Source: Pseudomonadota bacterium
GTDB lineage: Bacteria; Pseudomonadota; Alphaproteobacteria; HIMB59; GCA-002718135
Reading direction: 5' to 3'
NCBI GenBank assembly: GCA_027625355.1
Contig: JAQBWI010000024.1
Coordinates: forward strand, 1 to 12,548
DNA length: 12,548 bases
Of this stretch, positions 6,529 through 12,548 are shown piece after piece (position 1 is the stretch's first letter; each line of letters starts with the position of its first letter). The translations under genes and the position numbers were made by a program. Below the pieces are notes generated by a model. That model searched no databases and had not been told where the DNA came from. It saw only the letters and a list, made by a program, of their open reading frames with translations.

Positions 6529-7524
6529 ATGAAGAAAATTATTTTATCTATCTCAGCTATTATTATTGCTTTTTCAAGCACTGTAACAGCAAGAGATTAT
6601 ATTTCAATTGTAGGATCTTCGACAGTGTATCCTTTTGCAACATTAGTTTCAGAAAAGATGGCATCAGAAGGAATGAAAGCGCCAGTTATTGAAAGTACTG
6701 GTTCTGGTGGTGGACATAAATTATTCTGTGCAGGTGTTGGTGTAGAGCATCCAGATATTACAAACTCATCAAGAGCACAGAAAGATTCAGAATTTCAACT
6801 TTGCCAAGATGGTGGTGTAACTGATATCGTTGAAGTTCGTGTAGGAAATGATGGTATAGCATTCGCTTACGCTGCTGATTATGAATGGAAATATACAAAC
6901 GGTGCATCAATGGCTGGTGGTATTGATCTTTCTAAAGAAGAAATTTGGCAAGCAATGTCTAGAGATAATAAAAATGCACCAGTAACTTGGTTTGAAATTG
7001 ATAAACGTTTACCAAAAGTAGAAATATCAATTATGGCACCTCCTCCTTCTTCTGGAACTAGAGATGCGTTTGATTCTTTAGTAATGTCGAAAGGTTGTGT
7101 TAAAGAAATGTTGGTCGCTGATGGAGATTGCGAAGCATACCGTGAAGATGGTCATGTTATTGAAGGTGGTGAAAACGATGAATTATACGTCGAACACATT
7201 TCAAAAGAGCAAGGTGCATTTGGTATCTTTGGATATAGTTTCTTAGCAAATAACGAAGATAAAGTTGCTGCTGCTAAAGTTAATGGCGTTGAAATTTCAA
7301 TGGAAGGTATTCAAGATTATTCATACCCAATTGCTAGGCCATTATTCTTCTATATCAAGAAAGCACACGTAGGAGTAATCCCAGGTTTAATGGATTACGT
7401 TAATGAGTTTGTGAGTGAGGAAGCAACAGAAGGATATCTTTTAGATGCTGGTTTAGTTGAGTTAAGCCCTGCTGATAGAGCTAAGGTTCTAGATGACATT
7501 GCTAACTTAAAGAATTACAAATAG
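6529..7524 (+). CDS. pstS: Periplasmic phosphate-binding protein PstS
   Basis: This 331-residue solute-binding protein has a classic signal peptide (two lysines, a hydrophobic core, and probable cleavage after TVTA, residue 21). GSSTVYPFA (29-37) and STGSGGGHKLFCAGVG (56-71) form the first phosphate-binding loops, and SSGTRDAF (174-181) is the strongly conserved second-lobe loop that holds the anion. The 'KLFCAGVG' and 'YEWKYTNG' features are typical of the alphaproteobacterial PstS branch. It captures phosphate in the periplasm and hands it to PstCA. It has its own Pho-box-like promoter, a GAGG Shine-Dalgarno and a strong terminator directly after the stop, so it is likely made far in excess of the membrane components. 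Its codons look richer in well-translated ones than the neighbouring genes, consistent with high expression. Confidence 0.96.
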   Translation: MKKIILSISAIIIAFSSTVTARDYISIVGSSTVYPFATLVSEKMASEGMKAPVIESTGSGGGHKLFCAGVGVEHPDITNSSRAQKDSEFQLCQDGGVTDIVEVRVGNDGIAFAYAADYEWKYTNGASMAGGIDLSKEEIWQAMSRDNKNAPVTWFEIDKRLPKVEISIMAPPPSSGTRDAFDSLVMSKGCVKEMLVADGDCEAYREDGHVIEGGENDELYVEHISKEQGAFGIFGYSFLANNEDKVAAAKVNGVEISMEGIQDYSYPIARPLFFYIKKAHVGVIPGLMDYVNEFVSEEATEGYLLDAGLVELSPADRAKVLDDIANLKNYK

Positions 7525-7541
7525 TTTTAAATGAATTGAGC

Positions 7542-7571
7542 AAAAAGAGGGGATCTCCCCTCTTTTTTTTT
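7542..7571 (+). terminator. Intrinsic terminator between pstS and pstC
   Basis: An 11-bp perfect stem (7542-7552 with 7557-7567, core AGAGGGG/CCCCTCT) closes a 4-nt ATCT loop and runs into an uninterrupted T tract to 7571. It starts 17 bp after the pstS stop. It is one of the few GC-rich tracts in the window. It would end most pstS transcripts and partly insulate pstCAB-phoU, which have their own Pho box just downstream. Confidence 0.92.
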
Positions 7572-7583
7572 GTCTTAATTTTA

Positions 7584-7601
7584 TTGTAATATAATTGTAA
7601 C
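7584..7601 (+). promoter_or_regulatory. Pho box upstream of pstC
   Basis: TTGTAAT, spacer ATAA, TTGTAAC is a near-perfect direct repeat with the 11-bp period of PhoB sites (classical consensus CTGTCAT-N4-CTGTCAT). A weaker third unit (TCTTAAT, 7573-7579) lies one period upstream. TACTTA at 7612-7617 begins 11 bp after the box end and can serve as the -10 element. That would place transcription start only a few bases before the pstC ATG at 7631, which lacks a Shine-Dalgarno. Confidence 0.72.
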
Positions 7602-7630
7602 AAAAATTTAGTACTTAATAGTTCATTCGC

Positions 7631-9004
7631 ATGTTTTATTGGTCGTTAATAATTATTCTCCTTGGCATGTATTCTGCTTATATTTTTGGCAAGTCACGCA
7701 TAACTTCACATTCTAGACAATTAGAAATTAAGACAGCATCGCTGCCAACCTATTACGCACAATATATTATGGTTTGGTGCCTACTACCTGCTCTTATAGT
7801 TTATTTCGGTTGGATTATTTTTGAAGATCAGATTATTCAAAATCTTGTCCTAGCTAATTTTGATTTTGATTTAAATCCTGCTCTTAACGCAGGCTTATTA
7901 ATTGCAGAAATAAAAAATGCTGCTCTTAATGACTCGTTTGCTGAAGGCAAGGCAATTGAAATATTAAATGCGGCTGAACATTATGCCTCTATTAAATATA
8001 TAAGTTCAATTTCTTTTTATTTATCGATTTTAATTGTTATGATTTTGGGAGTGATGTTTGCTTCTAGAAAACTACAACCTTCTTTTCGTGCACAACAATC
8101 AATTGAAAATTATGTTAAATATTTTTTATTTTTTTGCTCTTCTGTAGCAGTATTAACTACTGTTGGAATCGTCTTTTCATTATTATTTGAAAGTTTACGA
8201 TTTTTTTCTGATGTATCTGTAGTTGAATTTTTATTTGGAACAAAGTGGTATCCTTACATTCCAATTCGTGAAGGACAATCAGGATCACTTGGTTCATTTG
8301 GTGCAGTACCAATTTTTGCTGGAACATTTTTAATAATGGTTGTTGCCATGTGTGTTGCTACGCCTATTGGTCTATTTACTGCTATTTACTTAGCAGAATA
8401 CGCATCACCGAGAGTGAGAAAAATTATCAAACCTCTCTTAGAAATTTTAGCTGGAGTACCGACAATTGTTTATGGATTTTTTGCATTTGTCACTGTTGCG
8501 CCTTTTGTAAAAACATTTGGGCAATCAATTGGTATTGATGCTTCACCCACGAGCGCTCTTGCAGCAGGGTTGGTGATGGGGATTATGATTATTCCTTTTA
8601 TATCGTCATTATCAGATGATGTTATCAATTCTGTTCCTCAAAGTTTAAGAGAGGGTTCTTTGGGTATTGGTGCAAATAAAGCGGAAACAATTAAAAGAGT
8701 CATCTTGCCAGCAGCCTTGCCTGGAATTGTTGGTGCTTTTTTACTAGGAGTTTCACGGGCTATTGGTGAGACAATGATTGTTGTTGTGGCGGCTGGTACA
8801 GCTCCAAATTTAACAGCCAATCCCTTTGAAAATGTCACTACCGTTACCGTCCAAATTGTTATTGCTTTAATAGGTGATCAAGAATTTGATGATCCAAGAA
8901 CTTTATCTGCTTTTGCTTTGGGATTAGTATTATTTGTCATTACATTAATTCTTAATATTTTTGCTTTAAGAATTGTGAAAAAATATAGAGAGCGTTATGA
9001 GTAA
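7631..9004 (+). CDS. pstC: Phosphate ABC transporter permease PstC
   Basis: This 457-residue inner-membrane protein is longer than the approximately 320 residues of Escherichia coli PstC. The extra part is N-terminal: three hydrophobic segments (about 1-22, 46-66 and 126-146) around a soluble stretch, as in other alphaproteobacterial PstC proteins. The permease core follows with six spans, and GLFTAIYLAEYASPRVRKII is typical of PstC. SLREGSLGIGANKAETIKR (from residue 338) is the cytoplasmic EAA coupling loop that docks on PstB. SRAIGETMIVVVAAG follows as the conserved helix containing an arginine and glutamate important for phosphate passage in the family. With PstA it forms the membrane channel. 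It is expressed from its own Pho box and overlaps pstA by 8 bp. ATG at 7631 is the first start after the promoter, and no Shine-Dalgarno is evident. Confidence 0.94.
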   Translation: MFYWSLIIILLGMYSAYIFGKSRITSHSRQLEIKTASLPTYYAQYIMVWCLLPALIVYFGWIIFEDQIIQNLVLANFDFDLNPALNAGLLIAEIKNAALNDSFAEGKAIEILNAAEHYASIKYISSISFYLSILIVMILGVMFASRKLQPSFRAQQSIENYVKYFLFFCSSVAVLTTVGIVFSLLFESLRFFSDVSVVEFLFGTKWYPYIPIREGQSGSLGSFGAVPIFAGTFLIMVVAMCVATPIGLFTAIYLAEYASPRVRKIIKPLLEILAGVPTIVYGFFAFVTVAPFVKTFGQSIGIDASPTSALAAGLVMGIMIIPFISSLSDDVINSVPQSLREGSLGIGANKAETIKRVILPAALPGIVGAFLLGVSRAIGETMIVVVAAGTAPNLTANPFENVTTVTVQIVIALIGDQEFDDPRTLSAFALGLVLFVITLILNIFALRIVKKYRERYE

Positions 9005-10277
9005 TCAATTCTCACATGAAAGAATAATACAGTTACGAAAAAAAAGAAGCGCAGCTGATCGTCGTTTCAAAACTTATGGATTAATAGCCACCTTAACGGG
9101 AATGGCAATTTTATTTTTTTTATTATTTACAATTTTTTCGAAGGGATACTCTTCTTTTCAAAAAACAGTTATTGAACTAGATGTAATGTTTGATCAGGAA
9201 ACACTAAAAATTACACCAAACGCAACTTATAAAGAGCAAGTAGAAGCTAAATTTTTTAAAGTAAAGAAAAATGCCATAGCGAATGCGCTACCTGACTTAA
9301 GTAAAAAAGATATTAAGTTAATGAATAAAATGTTTTCAATAAATGTTGATAAGGAAATTAAAGAGTATTTTTTACAAAATCCAAATATCCTAAACACTAC
9401 GCAGAAGCTTTTAGTAACAGCGCATAGTGATGTAGATCAAATGTTAAAAGGAAATGCTAAACGTAATATTGAAGAGAAAAAAAGAAAATTGAATGATAGG
9501 CAGTTGGAGTTTTTCGATGAATTTGTTTTTACTGGAAGATTAAAATCAAAATTCAATAATTTCTTTTTCACCAATGCTGATTCTAGACATCCTGAGTTAG
9601 CGGGTATCGCGGGTTCTTTTGTAGGGTCCTTATTTACTTTAATCACAGTTTTTTTATTAGCGTTTCCAATTGGTATTGGGGCGTCAATTTACTTGGAAGA
9701 ATTTGCACCAAAAAATAAATTTACAGAACTCATTGAAGTTAATATTGCAAACTTAGCAGCGGTCCCTTCTATTGTGTTTGGTTTATTAGGATTGGGAATC
9801 CTTTTAAATGTTTTTGGATTGCCAAGAAGCACTCCCTTAGTTGGCGGAACTGTTTTGGCATTAATGACACTCCCAACGATTATTATAGCATGCCGAGCAT
9901 CTCTCAAAGCGGTTCCACCGTCGATAAAAGAGGGCGCTTTAGCAATGGGAGCCACAAAAATGCAGGCAGTTTTCCATCACCAAGTTCCTTTAGCATTACC
10001 GGGCACTTTAACAGGGACAATAATTGGTTTAGCCCAGGCCTTAGGAGAAACGGCGCCTTTAATTATGATTGGTATGATTGCTTTTATTCCCAAAATTCCA
10101 ACAGGTTTCACGGAACCTTCCGCTGCTCTTCCTGTTCAGATATATCTATGGGTGGAAAGTGCAGAAAGAGGGTTTCAGGAAAAAACAGCTGCCGCAATAA
10201 TGATGATATTAATTTTTTTATTTTTAATGAATGCTATAGCAGTATTCTTACGAAGTAGATTTGAGAGGAAGTGGTAA
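8997..10277 (+). CDS. pstA: Phosphate ABC transporter permease PstA
   Basis: This 426-residue permease has a basic cytoplasmic N-terminus, one membrane span (about 27-48) and a hydrophilic, lysine-rich domain of about 150 residues predicted to be periplasmic. That arrangement is known from alphaproteobacterial PstA proteins with an N-terminal DUF3333-type region. The permease core starts near 202 (GIAGSFVGSLFTL). GASIYLEEFAPKNK is the counterpart of the PstC AEYA segment. The EAA coupling loop is SIKEGALAMGATKMQAVF (from residue 309), followed by GLAQALGETAPLIMIG. It pairs with PstC to form the phosphate path and contacts PstB. The start overlaps the end of pstC by 8 bp, with a weak GAGAG Shine-Dalgarno at 8988-8992. 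It ends 1 bp before the pstB start. Confidence 0.94.
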   Translation: MSNQFSHERIIQLRKKRSAADRRFKTYGLIATLTGMAILFFLLFTIFSKGYSSFQKTVIELDVMFDQETLKITPNATYKEQVEAKFFKVKKNAIANALPDLSKKDIKLMNKMFSINVDKEIKEYFLQNPNILNTTQKLLVTAHSDVDQMLKGNAKRNIEEKKRKLNDRQLEFFDEFVFTGRLKSKFNNFFFTNADSRHPELAGIAGSFVGSLFTLITVFLLAFPIGIGASIYLEEFAPKNKFTELIEVNIANLAAVPSIVFGLLGLGILLNVFGLPRSTPLVGGTVLALMTLPTIIIACRASLKAVPPSIKEGALAMGATKMQAVFHHQVPLALPGTLTGTIIGLAQALGETAPLIMIGMIAFIPKIPTGFTEPSAALPVQIYLWVESAERGFQEKTAAAIMMILIFLFLMNAIAVFLRSRFERKW

Positions 10278-10278
10278 T

Positions 10279-11040
10279 ATGAGTAATATAAAAGTGTCTA
10301 CAAAAAATGTGAATGTGCATTACGGCACTAAGCAAGCACTGCATCAAGTAACACTTGATATCAATGAAAAGGAAGTTACAGCACTGATCGGACCTTCTGG
10401 TTGTGGTAAATCTACTTTTCTAAGATGTATAAATAGAATGAATGATTTAATTGATATTTGTAAAGTAGATGGATCTATTACAGTTGATAATGAAGAAATT
10501 ATTTCAGATGAAGTTGATGTCGTAAGTCTTCGATCTAAAATTGGTATGGTTTTTCAAAAACCAAATCCTTTTCCAAAATCTATTTTTGATAATGTAGCTT
10601 ACGGACCAACTATTCATGGAATCGTCGACACCAAATCAGATCTACAAGAGATAGTTCATTCATCTTTAAAAAGGGCAGGACTATTAAAAGAAGTAAAAGA
10701 TCGTTTGCATGAACCAGGGACTAGTTTGTCTGGTGGTCAGCAACAACGATTATGTATCGCTCGTGCTATTGCAGTTAATCCTGATATTATTTTAATGGAT
10801 GAGCCTTGTTCAGCTTTAGATCCCATAGCAACAGCAACAATAGAGGAGTTAATTGATGAACTTAAAAACAAATATACAATTGTAATAGTAACACACTCAA
10901 TGCAGCAAGCAGCAAGAGTATCGCAACGAACAGGTTTTTTTCATCTAGGTGAACTTGTGGAGACTGGAGAGACACAAAAAATTTTTACAAATCCTGATAA
11001 CGAAAAAACACAAGGATATATCACAGGGAGGTTTGGATAA
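10279..11040 (+). CDS. pstB: Phosphate ABC transporter ATP-binding protein PstB
   Basis: This is a 253-residue ABC ATPase with every expected motif: Walker A GPSGCGKST (38-46), Q-loop Q93 in VFQKPNPFPKSI, signature LSGGQQQRL (150-158), Walker B ILMDEP (171-176), D-loop SALDP (178-182) and switch H206. FLRCINRMNDLI and FQKPNPFP are characteristic of PstB. It powers import through PstCA from the cytoplasmic face and takes part in PhoU/PhoR signalling. An in-frame TTG lies 18 bp upstream at 10261 inside pstA. ATG at 10279 was chosen because the purine-rich GAGAGGAAG (10263-10271) provides a Shine-Dalgarno at normal distance and the product then has the usual PstB N-terminus. Only 1 bp separates it from pstA and 1 bp from phoU. 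Confidence 0.96.
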   Translation: MSNIKVSTKNVNVHYGTKQALHQVTLDINEKEVTALIGPSGCGKSTFLRCINRMNDLIDICKVDGSITVDNEEIISDEVDVVSLRSKIGMVFQKPNPFPKSIFDNVAYGPTIHGIVDTKSDLQEIVHSSLKRAGLLKEVKDRLHEPGTSLSGGQQQRLCIARAIAVNPDIILMDEPCSALDPIATATIEELIDELKNKYTIVIVTHSMQQAARVSQRTGFFHLGELVETGETQKIFTNPDNEKTQGYITGRFG

Positions 11041-11041
11041 C

Positions 11042-11755
11042 ATGGAACAAGATAAACACATTGTAAAATCTTATGACGATGAGATGAAAGAAATTAATAA
11101 TAACATCTTAGACATAGGAAGCTTAGTAGAGAATCAATTAAAAAGAGCTCTTAATGCGCTTAAAAATCAAGATACAGCATTGGCAGAGAAAGTGATAGAA
11201 GATGACAACATCATTGATGAAAAATTCAGACAACTTGATCAAAATCTCGTGCTTATTTTGGGTAAAAGACAACCTATGGCAATGGATTTGAGAACAATAT
11301 TTTCAGCAATTAAAATGAATAAAGATCTCGAGAGGCTCGGTGATCATGCAACAAATATTGCAAAGCGAACATCGATGATCGACCTTGTTTTACCAGAAAA
11401 ACCTGTTCGTGATATCTTAAGAATGGGTGAGCATGTCCAAATTATGATTGGAAAAGTGATACAATCATTCGTTAATTTTTCTGCAGAAGAAGCTAAAGCT
11501 GTGTGGAATATGGATGAAGAAATAGACGATGAATATCTTGGCATTCTGAGACAACTTCTTACGTATATGATGGAAGAGCCGAAGAGAATATCTGCCTGCA
11601 CAAATCTTCTCTATATGGTAAAAGATTTGGAGAGAGTAGGTGATTATGTGCAGAATATTGCTGAAGATATTTATTATGCGGTATCAGGAGAACCTCTGTA
11701 CAATGACACTCCAGACAGACAATGGGAAGTAATCAAGCCTCTTAAGAAAAAATAA
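11042..11755 (+). CDS. phoU: Phosphate signalling protein PhoU
   Basis: This 237-residue all-helical protein has two repeated PhoU domains. Each ends in the metal-cluster helix motif: KDLERLGDHATNIA (94-107) and KDLERVGDYVQNIAEDI (194-210). The LGKRQPMAMDLRTIFSAIKMN segment before the first motif is typical. PhoU bridges PstB and the PAS region of PhoR and holds PhoR in its phosphatase state when phosphate is plentiful. This is especially relevant here because the PhoR in this window seems to be soluble. ATG at 11042 was chosen over an in-frame upstream ATG (10949) inside pstB. An excellent AGGGAGG Shine-Dalgarno (11025-11031) precedes it by 10 nt, and MEQDKHIVKSYDDEM matches the family N-terminus. 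It is last in the pstCAB-phoU unit; phoB follows 45 bp later with its own box. Confidence 0.95.
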   Translation: MEQDKHIVKSYDDEMKEINNNILDIGSLVENQLKRALNALKNQDTALAEKVIEDDNIIDEKFRQLDQNLVLILGKRQPMAMDLRTIFSAIKMNKDLERLGDHATNIAKRTSMIDLVLPEKPVRDILRMGEHVQIMIGKVIQSFVNFSAEEAKAVWNMDEEIDDEYLGILRQLLTYMMEEPKRISACTNLLYMVKDLERVGDYVQNIAEDIYYAVSGEPLYNDTPDRQWEVIKPLKKK

Positions 11756-11759
11756 TTGA

Positions 11760-11777
11760 TTGTAATTAAAATGTAAT
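11760..11777 (+). promoter_or_regulatory. Pho box upstream of phoB
   Basis: TTGTAAT, spacer TAAA, ATGTAAT is a direct repeat with 13 of 14 half-site positions agreeing between the halves. It begins 4 bp after the phoU stop codon. TATTAA at 11785-11790 is a possible -10 element, which would put the transcription start at or next to the phoB ATG (11801). This suggests PhoB autoregulation, probably of a leaderless message, in addition to read-through from phoU. Confidence 0.68.
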
Positions 11778-11800
11778 AAAAAATTATTAAAAGTTATATA

Positions 11801-12484
11801 ATGAAATTAAAAGCGTTAATAGTTGAAGATGAAAGCTCTCTTTTAGAATTATTAAAATTTAATTTTTTAAAAGATGGTTTTAAAGTTGATACTGCAACAG
11901 ATGGAGAAATAGCGCTTGAGAAAATTTTATATAAAGCTCCTGATCTTTTAATTTTAGACTGGATGTTGCCAAAATTATCAGGAATTGAGTTATGTCGACG
12001 TATTCGAAAAAATAAAGAAATAAAAAATCTTCCTATTATTATGTTAACAGCAAGAGGTGAAGAAGAGGATCGCTTAAGAGGTTTAGAGACAGGGGCTGAT
12101 GATTATATAACAAAACCTTTTTCAGTAAATGAGCTGATGGCTAGAGTAAAAGCAGTTCTTCGAAGAATACGCCCTATGTTTGCCGAAGAAGTCTTATCAT
12201 ACAAGGGTATTGTCGTTGATCTAGTATCTCATAGTGTCATTAGAGATAATGAAACGCTTCATCTTGGGCCAACCGAATTTAATTTATTAGTTTTTTTTAT
12301 CGAAAATATTGGAAGAGTTTTTTCTCGAGAGCAATTACTCAACCATGTGTGGAAAGATGAAGCATATGTTGAGCCAAGAACAGTAGACGTGCATATACGA
12401 AGACTGCGAAAAGCAGTTAATAATGATGTGAAAGAAGATTATATAAGAACAGTAAGGTCTGCAGGATATAGTTTTGGTTCTTAA
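11801..12484 (+). CDS. phoB: Phosphate-regulon response regulator PhoB
   Basis: This is a 227-residue OmpR/PhoB-type response regulator. The receiver domain (1-120) has the acidic pair E9-D10, phospho-acceptor D53 in ILDWMLPKLSG, T83 (MLTARGEEEDR) and K105 (DYITKPF). The C-terminal winged-helix domain (about 130-227) has LGPTEFNLLVFFIEN, FSREQLLNHVW and the recognition helix RTVDVHIRRLRKAV, ending in VRSAGYSF. PhoR phosphorylates D53; the dimer then binds direct-repeat Pho boxes like those at 6469, 7584 and 11760 and recruits RNA polymerase. DWMLP and the GPTEF-RLL motif are characteristic of PhoB rather than other OmpR members. No Shine-Dalgarno precedes the ATG, and the 45 bp after phoU contains a Pho box. 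The 64 bp after the stop are AT-rich, with no gene or convincing terminator. Confidence 0.95.
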   Translation: MKLKALIVEDESSLLELLKFNFLKDGFKVDTATDGEIALEKILYKAPDLLILDWMLPKLSGIELCRRIRKNKEIKNLPIIMLTARGEEEDRLRGLETGADDYITKPFSVNELMARVKAVLRRIRPMFAEEVLSYKGIVVDLVSHSVIRDNETLHLGPTEFNLLVFFIENIGRVFSREQLLNHVWKDEAYVEPRTVDVHIRRLRKAVNNDVKEDYIRTVRSAGYSFGS

Positions 12485-12548
12485 GTTAATCTAATAATTA
12501 AAAATACTCTAATTTTTTTTAAATTCATAAAATTTTAATAATCTTAAA

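Noticed and set aside
10949..11041. phoU start at 10949, giving a 268-residue protein
   Set aside because: The first 31 residues would lie in pstB coding sequence and do not resemble PhoU; ATG 11042 has a strong Shine-Dalgarno and the family N-terminus.
1..12548. CRISPR arrays, insertion sequences, tRNA or rRNA genes
   Set aside because: No regularly spaced repeats, transposase motifs, terminal inverted repeats or RNA-gene-like GC-rich folded segments were seen; the genes are packed with little free space.

Overview
The window is a low-GC stretch (by eye roughly 30% G+C) organised around phosphate starvation. Gene content and order (phoR-pstS-pstC-pstA-pstB-phoU-phoB, a PstA and PstC with long extra regions, a PstS of the 'KLFCAGVG' type, and PlcP/Agt lipid-remodelling pairs) point to an alphaproteobacterium, probably a streamlined AT-rich marine lineage such as SAR11-like or HIMB59-like groups. 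The exact lineage cannot be fixed from the sequence alone.

Layout. 1-498 (+) is the 3' end of an Ppx/GppA-type exopolyphosphatase gene. From 4840 down to 488 runs a compact minus-strand block, plcP2 > agt2 > plcP1 > agt1 > aquaporin. It holds two tandem copies of a metallophosphoesterase-glycosyltransferase pair and then an AqpS-like channel gene whose end overlaps the end of the ppx gene. agt2 is interrupted by one frame change, which falls exactly at a T TTT TTA heptamer in the phase expected for -1 slippage. A 112-bp divergent intergenic region (4841-4952) separates this block from the plus-strand block: a small SET-domain protein methyltransferase gene overlapping phoR, then pstS, a strong intrinsic terminator, pstC-pstA-pstB-phoU, and phoB.

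How it works together. PhoR/PhoB would sense low phosphate together with PhoU and the Pst transporter. PstSCAB imports phosphate. PlcP removes phospholipid head groups and Agt puts sugars on the resulting diacylglycerol, sparing phosphate. Ppx recovers phosphate from polyphosphate. The AqpS-like channel may vent arsenite, since arsenate enters by phosphate transporters. Three Pho-box-like direct repeats with an 11-bp period (TTGTAAT-type half-sites) precede pstS, pstC and phoB. The least expected parts are the doubled plcP-agt cassette with its slippery-site frame change, the SET-domain gene coupled to phoR, and a PhoR with no membrane segment.
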